In this document: piece by piece, positions 13,825 to 22,232 of the stretch
Layout: every line of letters begins with the position of its first letter
Numbering within the stretch: the stretch's first letter is position 1
Source: VRUE01 sp035260485
Lineage (GTDB): Bacteria > Actinomycetota > Thermoleophilia > Solirubrobacterales > 70-9
Direction: 5' to 3'
DNA: 64,000 bases
NCBI GenBank assembly: GCA_035260485.1
Contig: DATFVC010000078.1
Span: forward strand, 1 to 64,000
Translations under genes and position numbers: made by a program
The notes under the pieces: model-generated
The model's input: only the letters and a program-made list of their open reading frames with translations
Database searches by the model: none
Told to the model about the DNA's origin: nothing

Positions 13825-15462
13825 CTAAGCGTTGACCGCGGGCCGAGCCGCCTCCGGAAGGGGACGCGGCTCGGCCCCTTCTTTCGGCGGCACCTGGCTC
13901 ATCGCGTGCTCGGCCAGGGCGGTGATCGTCAGGCTCGGGTTGACGCCGACGTTGGCCGGGATCGCGGCACCGTCGCAGACCATCAGGTTCTCGTAGCCGA
14001 AGACGCGCTGGCGCGAGTCGACTACGCCGTCCTCGGGCCCGTGACCGATTGCGGCGCCGCCGAGGATGTGGGCCGTGGTCGGGATGTTGAGCAGCGCCTC
14101 CGAGAGCGAGCTCTGGGCGATCCCGCCGGTCCGCTTTGCCAGCCATTCGGCCGCCTGGTTGGCGACCGGGATGAAGGTCGGGTTGGGCCGCTCGGGATCC
14201 TGCTCGGTCTGCAGTCGCACCTCGCCGGAGCGCTTCAGCTTCGGCCGCAGCGCGATCGCGTTGTCGAGCGTCTGCATGACGAGGAGGATGATCGTGCGGC
14301 GCGAGGTCCCCAGGGGCCACAGCACCTTGGCGAAGTTGACCGGATGGCGGAGGATCTGCCCGAGCAGCTTCAGCGGCCGCGTCACCCGGGTGCCGTCGCC
14401 GACCAGCAGCGTGTTGAGCGTGCTCATCGAGTCGCCCGCCTCGCCGTAGGTGACGGTCTCGATGTGGGTGTGGGGGTCGGGGTAGATGCTCGAGGTGATC
14501 GCGACGCGCCTGGTCAGGTCGTCGGGGTAGTCCTTGGGAACCCTGACCGCGAGGATGCTCTCGCTGTTGGTGCGGACCAGCTCGCCCAGGCGCGAGGAGA
14601 CCCGTGGCAGCGATCCACCCAGGCGGCAGCGCTGCAGCAGCTTGTTGGTGCCGAGCGGCCCGGCGGCGATGACGACGCCGCGCGCCGTCACGGTGCGGCG
14701 CTTGCGACCGCGCAGCAGCCCCGAGCGCTCGCTGCTGACCGCGTAGCCATCGCTGCCGTCGGCGGCGCCGAGCGGACGGATGTCGGTGACGGTGCGCTCG
14801 GCCTGCACCTCGACGCCGCGGTGCTCGGCGAGCCAGAGGTAGTTCTTGACCAAAGTGTTCTTGGCGCCATGCGGGCAGCCGACCATGCAGCGACCGCACT
14901 GCATGCAGCCGGTCCGCTCCGGCCCCTCACCTTCGAAGAAAGGATCGGGGACGGTCTGCCCCGGGTTGTCGAGATAGACCCCGATCGGGGTCTTGCGGTA
15001 GGTATCGGCGACGCCCAGCTCCTCGCCCAGCTCGCGCAGCAGCTGGTCGGCGGGGTCGTCCTTGTCGTGGACGACGACGCCGAGCATCCGCTGAGCGGTC
15101 TCGTAGTGGGGGGCGAGCGTCTGCTCCCAGTCCTCGAGGTCGGCCCACTGCGGGTCCTCGAAGAACGGCGAGGGTGGCACGTAGAGCGTGTTTGCGTAGC
15201 CGAGGCTGCCGCCGCCGACGCCGCAGCCGCTGACCACGACGATGTCACTGAAGGTGCTGAGCCTGAAAATGCCCTTCATCCCCATCCGCGGCGCCCAGAA
15301 GTAGCGACGGCTGTCCCAGGTCGAGCTGGGAAAGTCCTCGTCGCGGAAGCGCTTGCCGCACTCCAGGACGGCGACGCTGTAGCCCTTTTCGGCCAGGCGC
15401 AGGGCTGAGACCGACCCGCCGAAACCCGAGCCGACGACGATCCAGTCGTAGTCGCAGGTCAC
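13825..15462 (-). CDS. GMC-type FAD oxidoreductase (cholesterol-oxidase-like)
   Basis: About 545 residues from GTG 15462, which lies 19 bases after the rubredoxin stop; the frame is open further upstream but that part overlaps rubredoxin. DYDWIVVGSGFGGSVSALRL is the FAD-binding fold, and VVSGCGVGGGSLGYANTLY the GMC signature. CMQCGRCMVGCPHGAKNT is a ferredoxin-like cysteine cluster known in the GMC/cholesterol oxidase relatives of actinobacteria. The C-terminus has VCDGAAIPANVGVNPSLTIT, the GMC active-site region. Probably co-transcribed with rubredoxin, which could be an electron partner. Substrate (sterol or alcohol) unknown. Confidence 0.85.
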   Translation of the reverse strand: MTCDYDWIVVGSGFGGSVSALRLAEKGYSVAVLECGKRFRDEDFPSSTWDSRRYFWAPRMGMKGIFRLSTFSDIVVVSGCGVGGGSLGYANTLYVPPSPFFEDPQWADLEDWEQTLAPHYETAQRMLGVVVHDKDDPADQLLRELGEELGVADTYRKTPIGVYLDNPGQTVPDPFFEGEGPERTGCMQCGRCMVGCPHGAKNTLVKNYLWLAEHRGVEVQAERTVTDIRPLGAADGSDGYAVSSERSGLLRGRKRRTVTARGVVIAAGPLGTNKLLQRCRLGGSLPRVSSRLGELVRTNSESILAVRVPKDYPDDLTRRVAITSSIYPDPHTHIETVTYGEAGDSMSTLNTLLVGDGTRVTRPLKLLGQILRHPVNFAKVLWPLGTSRRTIILLVMQTLDNAIALRPKLKRSGEVRLQTEQDPERPNPTFIPVANQAAEWLAKRTGGIAQSSLSEALLNIPTTAHILGGAAIGHGPEDGVVDSRQRVFGYENLMVCDGAAIPANVGVNPSLTITALAEHAMSQVPPKEGAEPRPLPEAARPAVNA

Positions 15463-15481
15463 CGCGGCTTGTCCCGTCGGC

Positions 15482-15673
15482 CTAAGCCTCGCCCGGCTCG
15501 AGGGGGCGGAAGTCGGAGGTCCGAGCTCCGCAGACGGGGCAGAACCAGTCGGTGGGGATGTCCTGGAATGCGGTTCCGGGTGGGATGCCGCCGTCCGGAT
15601 CGCCCACCGCCGGGTCATAGATGAACCCGCAGCTCTCGCAGATCCAGAGCGTCGTTTCGGTAGTCGCAGTCAT
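15482..15673 (-). CDS. Rubredoxin
   Basis: 63 residues, the normal size. Iron is held by two Cys pairs: ICESCGFIYDP (C12, C15) and WFCPVCGARTSDF (C45, C48). Conserved family residues include PGTAFQDIPTDW. It is a small one-electron carrier. It is upstream of and on the same strand as the GMC oxidoreductase, so an electron-transfer partnership is likely; alkane hydroxylase systems also use such rubredoxins, but none is in the window. Confidence 0.95.
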   Translation of the reverse strand: MTATTETTLWICESCGFIYDPAVGDPDGGIPPGTAFQDIPTDWFCPVCGARTSDFRPLEPGEA

Positions 15674-15696
15674 GCCCGAAGGTTAGAAGACTCGGC

Positions 15697-16260
15697 TTAT
15701 TTATCGAAGCTGACCGAGACCGGCTCGCGCTCGGCTTTGTCCTCGATCTCGAAGTACTCGCGTGCGGTGAAGTCGCCCTGGTTGGCAATGATCGAGCCAG
15801 GGAACTGCTGGATCGACGTGTTGTAGGACTGCACGTTCGAGTTGTAGATCCGCCGTGAGGCCTGGATTTCGTCCTCGAGCTCGGAGAGGTTGCGGCTCAG
15901 CTGCTGGAAGTTCTCGGTGGCACGCAGGGTGGGGTAGTTCTCGGCGACGGCGCGCAGGTCGGTCAGCGCCGCGGTCAGTTTCTGCTCGGCTTTGGCGGTG
16001 TCGCCGACGCTCTGCGCCGACATCGCCTCGGCCCGCGCTTTCGTCGTTTTCTCGAAGGTCTCGCTCTCGTGAGCGGCGTAGCCCTTCACGGTCTCGACCA
16101 AGTTGGGGACGAGATCGTGACGGCGCTTCAGCTGCACGTCGATCCCGCTCCACGACTCGTCGACCCGGTTGCGCGAGGCGATGATCGAGTTGCGCTTGGC
16201 GATGTAGTAGAGGACCGCGATGACGACGATCGCGACGACGACTATGAGAGCAATGACCAT
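15697..16260 (-). CDS. lemA: LemA family membrane protein
   Basis: 187 residues. An N-terminal membrane helix (VIALIVVVAIVVIAVLYYIA) is followed by the LemA helical bundle: SRNRVDESWSGIDVQLKRRH, DLVPNLVETVKGYAAHESET, and RRIYNSNVQSYNTSIQQFPG. The last motif, YN..V..YN..I..FP, is diagnostic. Function of LemA proteins is unclear; they are surface-helical proteins often next to DUF3137-like genes, one of which is divergent here. Confidence 0.93.
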   Translation of the reverse strand: MVIALIVVVAIVVIAVLYYIAKRNSIIASRNRVDESWSGIDVQLKRRHDLVPNLVETVKGYAAHESETFEKTTKARAEAMSAQSVGDTAKAEQKLTAALTDLRAVAENYPTLRATENFQQLSRNLSELEDEIQASRRIYNSNVQSYNTSIQQFPGSIIANQGDFTAREYFEIEDKAEREPVSVSFDK

Positions 16261-16290
16261 GAGTCCGCATCCTACCCCTAACTCCCCCCC

Positions 16291-16333
16291 GACGGGCCTA
16301 AAACGTCCGCTATAGACGCGTCTTAGGCCCGTC
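16291..16333. repeat. Intergenic hairpin H1
   Basis: Arms GACGGGCCTAAAACG and CGTCTTAGGCCCGTC pair at 14 of 15 positions around a CTATAG-containing centre. It lies between the divergent lemA and DUF3137-like genes, so it cannot simply be a terminator. H2 at 33415-33466 shares the GACGGGCCT arm. Confidence 0.7.
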
Positions 16334-16358
16334 GGCCCCGTGGTCGTAGGATCGCGGT

Positions 16359-17030
16359 GTGAGCGCCAAGCAGGAAGCTGCGGAATGGGCCGAGGTCGTG
16401 CGGCGCTATGGCGAGCGCCATGAGCTGACGTACGAACCGGTTGGCGGGATCAATCCGAAGGACGGACCGGTGGCGCTCTGCGTTGGCGGGAGCAACCGCC
16501 TCACCGGGCAGTTGGCCGAGGGCTTCTGGGGCTCCTCCTGCGACGCTGATGAAAAGGAGGTCGGCGGCCTGTTCGGCAAGGCCGTGCTGCCGATGGCGCT
16601 GCTTGCCAAGGCCCACATGCCGGATCTCGCGCAGGTCGTGCCCGCCTTCAACGTCGAGTCGATCGAGGGACGTGAGGTCGTCACCCAACGCTTTGCCCGC
16701 AAGGTCGAGTTCGAGTCAATCGACTTCAACAAGCGCTTCCTGGCGACGGTGCCGCGCGAGTACGACCCGGTCGCCCTGCGCGAGCTGTTCAGCCCCGGCT
16801 TCCTCTCCTGGACGACGACGATGACCGGCGAGATCGACTTCGGCGTCAACGATCGCCAGCTCTGGTTCCTCTGGCACCTGCGGGAGCGCAGCGAGGCGGA
16901 GCTCAAAGAGGCGCTGAAAAACGCCGGCCAGCTCTTCAAACGGTTGCAGGGCGAGATGGACGAGAGCGGCATCCACACTTACTCGCCTGGCCCCTGGCAC
17001 GCCGGCCTCGCGCCGTTCCCCGACGGCTAG
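16359..17030 (+). CDS. DUF3137-like hypothetical protein
   Basis: 223 residues from GTG 16359. The C-terminal half shows the DUF3137 pattern: VVTQRFARKVEFESIDFNKR, then FSPGFLSWTTTMTGEIDFGV and RQLWFLWHL. The usual membrane segments are absent here; the N-terminal part (ERHELTYEPVGGINPKDGPV) is soluble. Its partner across the divergent promoter is lemA, with which DUF3137 proteins are often linked. Function unknown. Confidence 0.75.
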   Translation: MSAKQEAAEWAEVVRRYGERHELTYEPVGGINPKDGPVALCVGGSNRLTGQLAEGFWGSSCDADEKEVGGLFGKAVLPMALLAKAHMPDLAQVVPAFNVESIEGREVVTQRFARKVEFESIDFNKRFLATVPREYDPVALRELFSPGFLSWTTTMTGEIDFGVNDRQLWFLWHLRERSEAELKEALKNAGQLFKRLQGEMDESGIHTYSPGPWHAGLAPFPDG

Positions 17031-17097
17031 CTCCTGTACAAACGTCCATTGGACATGGGTCCATTGGGGGTATAGGCGGCACCAGTGGCGCCGATGG

Positions 17098-17373
17098 GTG
17101 AGCGTGAGCGCACTCGCCGGAACCATCACCGCCCCACTGACCGTCCGGGGAAGCGGCATGGGTGCGGCGTGGTGGCTGCGCTCGACCCTCTCGAGCATGT
17201 CGTTGAGCGGCTCGACGGTGACGATCGTCCTTGGCGCCGAATCGGCGGGGAACCCCAAAACCGAAACCGGCAAGACCAAACCGGTCTGGACCCCGTCGGC
17301 GTCTGTCTTCGACCAGGCATGGAACGCTTGCTCGACGGCCAATGTGACCGCCAAGAACGCGAAGCAGTTCTGA
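17098..17373 (+). CDS. Small hypothetical protein, doubtful
   Basis: A 91-residue frame from GTG 17098. Segments such as LSGSTVTIVLGAESAGNPKT, then KTKPVWTPSASVFDQAWNAC, resemble a beta-sandwich surface-protein repeat. No signal peptide and no clear ribosome-binding site. It could be a fragment of a larger secreted protein or chance. It converges on the Nudix gene. Confidence 0.3.
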   Translation: MSVSALAGTITAPLTVRGSGMGAAWWLRSTLSSMSLSGSTVTIVLGAESAGNPKTETGKTKPVWTPSASVFDQAWNACSTANVTAKNAKQF

Positions 17374-17381
17374 GCGGCGTT

Positions 17382-18023
17382 TCAGGCGGGGTAGTCGGGA
17401 TCGCCGGGAAGCACGACCCTGTGCTCGTCCCGGGTACCGATCACCTTCGGCAGGATCGGCTCTACCGTGCGGCCGCGATGCGCCTCGATCGCCTCGGCAG
17501 AGGTGCTGAAGGGAAGCAGTGACTCGAGCTGGCTGATCGTCGGGAAGGCAAGCGCCAGATCTCCAGATGCCTGCGCCTCCAACGCAGCCCCGGGCTCAAA
17601 CCAGCCGGCCTCCGTCGTCTCCACCCCATCCGGCTCGGGCGGTGTGTGGGCGGGGGCGAGAGCCAGGAAGAACCAGGCATCGAAGCGCCGCGAGACGACC
17701 TCGGGGGTGACCCAGCGTGAGAACAACACCAGCTCCTCGTCGGCCGCCAACGCGATTCCGGCCTCCTCCTCCAGCTCCCGTACCGCGCAGGCCCTGTATC
17801 CCGCCTCTCCGGTCCCGTCCTCAGGGTCGACACCGCCACCCGGGAACACCCAGACACCGGGCATGAACTTAGCTTCCTCGGTCCGCTTGAGAAGAAGCAC
17901 CTCCAGCGCCCGGTCTGAGTGCTTCCCGCCGCGTCTCAGTAATACGACTGAAGCTGATGGCTTTGGCACTGCCGGCTCGCCGAGATTGGGCGCCTCTGCG
18001 GGACCACGCTGCCGTTCGGTCAT
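17382..18023 (-). CDS. Nudix hydrolase
   Basis: 213 residues. The Nudix box is GGGVDPEDGTGEAGYRACAV followed by RELEEEAGI, which supplies the catalytic REXXEEXG part; there is a slight insertion before it. VLLLKRTEEAKFMPGVWVFP precedes it as usual. C-terminal region (GWFEPGAALEAQASGDLALA) resembles the NUDT19-like/acyl-CoA diphosphatase group in actinobacteria. Substrate not determined. Confidence 0.88.
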   Translation of the reverse strand: MTERQRGPAEAPNLGEPAVPKPSASVVLLRRGGKHSDRALEVLLLKRTEEAKFMPGVWVFPGGGVDPEDGTGEAGYRACAVRELEEEAGIALAADEELVLFSRWVTPEVVSRRFDAWFFLALAPAHTPPEPDGVETTEAGWFEPGAALEAQASGDLALAFPTISQLESLLPFSTSAEAIEAHRGRTVEPILPKVIGTRDEHRVVLPGDPDYPA

Positions 18024-18083
18024 TTGGTCAGCGTATATCGCGCGGGTGGCGTGGCGTGGGGGGTGTTCTGCGGACCCGTGCGC

Positions 18084-19400
18084 TTATGCCGCCCGAGCGA
18101 GCGGGGCTGCTGTCGGCTCTACCGATGCACAAGCAGCCCGGATCGACTCGCCGGTGATCTCGACCAGATGCCGCAACTCCACTTCGGAGATCGAGAGTGG
18201 TGGCATCAGCACAACTACATCGCTGAGCGGGCGGACGATGGCGCCGCGTTTGCGTGCCTCCAGGGTGATCCGGTGGCCGAGGCGCAGCGCAGGGTCGTGC
18301 TCGCCGAGGTCGATTCCGACCATGAAGCCGCATTGGCGCACCTCCGCCACCTCGGGCATCGCAGCGACGGCGTCGAGTTGCTCGCCCAGCAGCTCGATCT
18401 TCGGCTGCAGCCGCTCCAGCGTCCGCTCCCGCTCAAAGGCCTCGAGGCTGGCGAGCGCGGCAGCGCAGGCGAGCGGGTTGCCGGTGTAGGTGTGGCCGTG
18501 GAAGAAGGTCCGCTGGTCCTCCGGCGCGCCGAGGAAGCCCTCGTAGATCCGCTCCGTGGTCAGCGTCGCCGCCAGCGGCAGGTAACCGCCGGTCAGTCCC
18601 TTGGCGAGGCAGAGCAGGTCGGGCGCGACGCCCTCCTGCTGACAGGCGAACATCGTCCCGGTGCGGCCGAAGCCGGTCGCCACCTCGTCGCAGATCAGCA
18701 GCACGCCGAAGCGGTCGCAGAGCCCGCGAGCGGCACGCAGGAAGCCGGGAGGGTGGACCAGCATCCCAGCCGCGCCCTGGACCAACGGCTCGACGATCAG
18801 GGCAGCGATCTCCTCCTCGTGGCAGGAGAGGACGCGCTCGAGGTCACCGACGTCGCCTGGCTCTGCGGCGTGGGTTTCGAACAAAAGCGGCCGGTAGGTG
18901 GCGTGGAAGAGATCGATGCCGCCCACCGAGACCGAGCCGATCGTGTCGCCGTGGTAGGCGTCGCGCAGGTGAACGAAGGAGGTGCGCCGTGCGTGCTGGC
19001 CGCCGCGCTGCTGCTGGAACTGGAAGGCCATCTTCAGCGCGATCTCGGTCGCGGTCGAGCCGGACTCCGAGTAGAAGACGCGCGAGAGGCCCGGCGGCGC
19101 CAGCTCGACCAGCCTCGCCGCCAGCTCGGCGGCGCCGGGGTGGGAGAGGCCGAGCATCGTCGAGTGGGCGACCCGGTCCAACTGCTCGCGCAAAGCCTCG
19201 TCGATCCCGCTGTGGCGATGGCCGTGCACGTTGCACCACAGCGATGAGACGCCGTCGATGTATCGCCGCCCGTCGCTGTCGATCAGATGCGTTCCCTCAG
19301 CCCGCTCGATCAGCAGCGGCCCTTCCTCAGACCAAGCCTGCTGCTGGGTGAACGGGTGCCAGAGATGGTCGCGATCGAGCTTCCCGGGATCCACCGACAT
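18084..19400 (-). CDS. bioA: Adenosylmethionine-8-amino-7-oxononanoate aminotransferase
   Basis: 438 residues from ATG 19398-19400 (MSVDPGKLDRDHLWHPFTQQ). Class-III PLP aminotransferase with family features: WHPFTQ near the start, SSLWCNVHGHRH, YSESGSTATEIALKMAFQF, RDAYHGDTIGSVSVGG, LICDEVATGFGRTGTMFA, and the PLP lysine in LAKGLTGGYLPLA. It converts KAPA to DAPA in biotin synthesis, using S-adenosylmethionine as amino donor. The rest of the pathway (bioD, bioF, bioB) lies on the same strand 2 kb upstream, separated by an inserted MarR-MFS pair on the other strand. Confidence 0.95.
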   Translation of the reverse strand: MSVDPGKLDRDHLWHPFTQQQAWSEEGPLLIERAEGTHLIDSDGRRYIDGVSSLWCNVHGHRHSGIDEALREQLDRVAHSTMLGLSHPGAAELAARLVELAPPGLSRVFYSESGSTATEIALKMAFQFQQQRGGQHARRTSFVHLRDAYHGDTIGSVSVGGIDLFHATYRPLLFETHAAEPGDVGDLERVLSCHEEEIAALIVEPLVQGAAGMLVHPPGFLRAARGLCDRFGVLLICDEVATGFGRTGTMFACQQEGVAPDLLCLAKGLTGGYLPLAATLTTERIYEGFLGAPEDQRTFFHGHTYTGNPLACAAALASLEAFERERTLERLQPKIELLGEQLDAVAAMPEVAEVRQCGFMVGIDLGEHDPALRLGHRITLEARKRGAIVRPLSDVVVLMPPLSISEVELRHLVEITGESIRAACASVEPTAAPLARAA

Positions 19401-19497
19401 CGCCACACCACCCAATCTAGAGCCGCCTCCGGCCGGACTCCCAAGCGCGATGGACGCAGGTTGCGGCATGAAGCGTGATGTGCATCACACGAGCAAA

Positions 19498-19531
19498 TAT
19501 TTCACTGGAGAAATAGTTGCGCTTGTGCAAG
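19498..19531. promoter_or_regulatory. Probable MarR operator/promoter
   Basis: An AT-rich segment in a GC-rich genome. It holds two inverted repeats upstream of the marR-type start: TATTTC-ACTGGA-GAAATA (19498-19515) and CTTGTGCAAG (19522-19531). Likely autoregulatory operator of the marR-MFS operon, possibly also acting on the divergent bioA. Confidence 0.55.
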
Positions 19532-19542
19532 TATTGTTTTAC

Positions 19543-20082
19543 ATGCAAGCGAGCGAGATTGCGGCGATCGTCGAGGAGGCGATCGCGCCCGAGGTAAGTG
19601 GCGAGGCGCAGGAGACCGCGGCGCGGCTCAGCGCCCTGCTGCGCCATGTCTTCCTCTACGACCGCGGCAACCAGCTGCGGGTGATAGAGGAGTCCGGCCT
19701 CTCGATGACGCAGTGCAAGGCGCTGCTCGAGCTGGGCGGCCTCGGCGAGGCAGCGGAGCCACGTCAGGTGGGTGAGCTGGCGGAGACCTTCGGTGCCTCG
19801 GTCCCCTCGATGAGCCGTGCCGTCGATGCCCTCGTCAAGAAGAAGCTCGTCACCCGGCTGGAGGACCCCGATGATCGCCGCGTGCGGCGCGTCGCCATCA
19901 CCGCCGAGGGCAAGCAGCTGGTCGACACCCTGCTCGTCGTCCGCCAGGCCGGGATGGAGGCGTTCGCCTCCAGCCTCAGCGCCGGCCAGCGCCGCAAGCT
20001 CGACGCCGCGATCGACTCGCTGATGGACCGCGAGGACATCGCCGAGACCTATGAGCACCTGAAGGGAGTTGGACCAGCTTGA
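19543..20082 (+). CDS. MarR family transcriptional regulator
   Basis: 179 residues from ATG 19543 (MQASEIAAIVEEAIAPEVSG). Winged helix: LSMTQCKALLELGGLGEAAE, then RQVGELAETFGASVPSMSRA as the recognition helix, and KKKLVTRLEDPDDRRVRRVA as the wing with the conserved DxRR. Its stop overlaps the TTG start of an MFS exporter. The pair looks like a standard ligand-responsive repressor and efflux pump. Confidence 0.92.
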   Translation: MQASEIAAIVEEAIAPEVSGEAQETAARLSALLRHVFLYDRGNQLRVIEESGLSMTQCKALLELGGLGEAAEPRQVGELAETFGASVPSMSRAVDALVKKKLVTRLEDPDDRRVRRVAITAEGKQLVDTLLVVRQAGMEAFASSLSAGQRRKLDAAIDSLMDREDIAETYEHLKGVGPA

Positions 20083-21563
20083 CCCGTTACCGCCACCTGA
20101 TCACCGACGACAACCGCAAGTGGTGGACGCTTGGAGCGATGTGCTTCGCGCTGTTCATGATCATGCTCGACAACACGGTCGTGAACGTGGCGCTACCGTC
20201 GATCCAGCGCGACCTCGGCGCCTCGATCTCCGGCCTCGAGTGGACGATCAACGGCTACACGCTCTCCTTCGCCGTGCTGCTGGCGACCGGCGGCCGGCTC
20301 GGCGACATCTTCGGGCGCCGCCGCATGTTCCTCTTCGGCGTCGTCATCTTCGCCCTGTCTTCAGCGACCGCCGGCCTTGCGCAGGGAGCTACCGACCTCG
20401 TCGCCAGCCGGATCCTGCAGGGGGTCGGCGCGGCGCTGATGATGCCCGGCACCCTCTCGATCATCACCGACGCCTTCCCCGCCCACGAGCGCGGCAAAGC
20501 GATGGGCACCTGGGCCGGCGTCTCGGCGCTGGCGCTCGCGGTGGGCCCCGTTCTCGGCGGCTTTCTCACCGAGCACGTCAGCTGGCGGGCGATCTTCTAC
20601 CTCAACATCCCGGTCGCGATCGGCGCCGTCACCGCCACCCTGTTCGCCGTGCGCGAGTCGCGCGACACCACAGTCGGCCGCGAGGTCGACTACCTCGGCG
20701 TCGCGACTCTGACCGCCAGCCTCACGGCTCTGGTGCTCGCTCTGGTCGAGGGCAATAGCTGGGGCTGGGGCTCGGTCGAGATCATCGGGTTGCTGTCCGG
20801 CGCGGTGCTGGGAGCTGTCACCTTTGTCTTCACCGAGCTGCGGGTGAAGGCGCCGATGGTCGAGTTCCGCTTCTTCGCCGACCGCAACTTCCTCGGCGCG
20901 GTTGTCGTCGCTTTGATCATCACCTTCGCGATGATGGGCGTCTTCTTCTTCCTCGCCCTCTACATGCAGGACATCCTCCACTACTCGCCGCTCGAGGCTG
21001 GGGTGCGCTTCCTGCCCTCGACCCTGATGATCGTCGGCGTGGCGCCGGTTGCCGGGCGGCTCGCCGATCGCTTCGGCCCGCGCTGGCTGATCGTCGCCGG
21101 ATTGGCGATCCTGACCGCCTCGCTCTACAGCTTCACCGGGATCGCGGTCGATTCGACCTACCTCGACCTGCTGCCCGGCTTCATGCTGCTGGGCATCGGC
21201 ATCGCGTTGACGATGTCGCCGATGACCAGCGCTGCGATGAACGCCGTCGCGGTGGAGAAAGCCGGCATCGCCTCCGGCGTCCTCTCGATGTTCCGCATGG
21301 TCGGCGGCAGTCTCGGCATCGCGGTCTCCGGGGCGATCTTCCAGGGCGCAGCCGGCAGCAGCTTCGAGACCGCTGGCCCGCAGCAGTTCGTCGACGGGCT
21401 CAGCAACGCGATGATGGTCTCCGCTGCGGTGGCGCTGGCCGGCGCCGTGATCGCTGCCGCCTCGATCCGCGCCAAGCCGAAACGGGTCAGTGCCGAGGCG
21501 GTCAACCCGGGTGGCTCCGAGCTGGCGGCTCAAGAGGCTGAGCTAGCCGGGGCCAGGAGCTAG
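20079..21563 (+). CDS. MFS drug-efflux transporter, DHA2 (14-TM) family
   Basis: 494 residues starting at TTG 20079, overlapping the marR stop by four bases. MIMLDNTVVNVALPSIQRDL is the DHA2 motif in helix 1. RLGDIFGRRRMFLFGVVIFA is MFS motif A, and QGVGAALMMPGTLSIITDAF and VGPVLGGFL (motif C) follow. Fourteen hydrophobic segments are consistent with the EmrB/QacA type of proton-driven exporters. The last 62 bases overlap the 3' end of bioD on the opposite strand. Substrate unknown. Confidence 0.93.
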   Translation: MTRYRHLITDDNRKWWTLGAMCFALFMIMLDNTVVNVALPSIQRDLGASISGLEWTINGYTLSFAVLLATGGRLGDIFGRRRMFLFGVVIFALSSATAGLAQGATDLVASRILQGVGAALMMPGTLSIITDAFPAHERGKAMGTWAGVSALALAVGPVLGGFLTEHVSWRAIFYLNIPVAIGAVTATLFAVRESRDTTVGREVDYLGVATLTASLTALVLALVEGNSWGWGSVEIIGLLSGAVLGAVTFVFTELRVKAPMVEFRFFADRNFLGAVVVALIITFAMMGVFFFLALYMQDILHYSPLEAGVRFLPSTLMIVGVAPVAGRLADRFGPRWLIVAGLAILTASLYSFTGIAVDSTYLDLLPGFMLLGIGIALTMSPMTSAAMNAVAVEKAGIASGVLSMFRMVGGSLGIAVSGAIFQGAAGSSFETAGPQQFVDGLSNAMMVSAAVALAGAVIAAASIRAKPKRVSAEAVNPGGSELAAQEAELAGARS

Positions 21564-22224
21564 GCGACGAGAGGTCGAGGCGGGGCAGCGTCTCGACCTC
21601 GACGTTGCCCAGCTCGGCAATCGCTTCGCGGTTGGAGAGCTCGATCGGGCTCGGCTCGTCGGACCAGGGGGTCAATACGACAGCGTGGACTTCGAGGCTG
21701 GCGGAGCGCGCGGCCTCGACCGTCAGCAGCGTGTGGCTGATCGTGCCGAGTCCGGGCGAGGCGACGACCACGAGCGGCAAGCCGAGGTCCACGGCCAGGT
21801 CGCGGATGAAGTAGCGGGCCGTGAGCGGCACCAGCAATCCGCCGACGCCCTCGCAGACGAGCGTGTCGGCGTCGGCGGCCGCGGCTCGAGCCGTGCGGAG
21901 CAGGCGCGCCGGCGAGATCTCCTCGCCCGCCAGCTCGGCAGCCAGGTGCGGCGACATCGGCGCCCCGTAGCGGTAGGGCGCGATCTCATCGTCGGTCTGA
22001 TCCGATTCCGCCGCGCGGCGCAGCAACGCGTGATCGGGCTCGCCTTCTTCGTTGAGGCCGGTGACTGCCGGCTTAAAGATGGCTACCCGCTTGCCTTCAC
22101 CGGAGAGCGTGTGGGCGATTGCGGCGGCGACCACGGTCTTACCCACCTCGGTGCCGGTCCCAGTGACGAAAACCCCAGACGTGCCGGGACTTAGGGGCCC
22201 TATAGGGTGCTTAAGTCCCGGCAC
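21502..22224 (-). CDS. bioD: Dethiobiotin synthetase
   Basis: 240 residues. The P-loop is VFVTGTGTEVGKTVVAAAIA, near the N-terminus as in BioD; FKPAVTGLN, DTLVCEGVGGLLVPLT and VVVASPGLGTISHTLLTVEA are family motifs. ATP-dependent ring closure of DAPA to dethiobiotin. The only start upstream of the P-loop in this frame is GTG 22224, which lies inside intergenic hairpin H3, so the first about 17 residues (MPGLKHPIGPLSPGTSG) are encoded by the hairpin. The 3' end overlaps the MFS gene by 62 bp. Confidence 0.9.
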   Translation of the reverse strand: MPGLKHPIGPLSPGTSGVFVTGTGTEVGKTVVAAAIAHTLSGEGKRVAIFKPAVTGLNEEGEPDHALLRRAAESDQTDDEIAPYRYGAPMSPHLAAELAGEEISPARLLRTARAAAADADTLVCEGVGGLLVPLTARYFIRDLAVDLGLPLVVVASPGLGTISHTLLTVEAARSASLEVHAVVLTPWSDEPSPIELSNREAIAELGNVEVETLPRLDLSSPSSWPRLAQPLEPPARSHPG

Positions 22225-22232
22225 GTCTGGGG
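22173..22232. repeat. Intergenic hairpin H3, overlapping the bioD start
   Basis: A 60-bp inverted repeat with perfect 21-bp arms (beginning CCCCAGACGTGCCGGG) around GGGGCCCTATAGGGTGCT. It starts one base after the bioF stop and contains the bioD start codon. H4 at 48406-48455 has the same arm core GACGTGCCGGGACTT. It could block or couple translation between bioF and bioD. Confidence 0.75.

Noticed and set aside
17038..17075. GTCCATTGGAC followed by a TATAG looked like another member of the TATA-centred hairpin family.
   Set aside because: The arms do not extend beyond five bases and do not enclose the TATAG.
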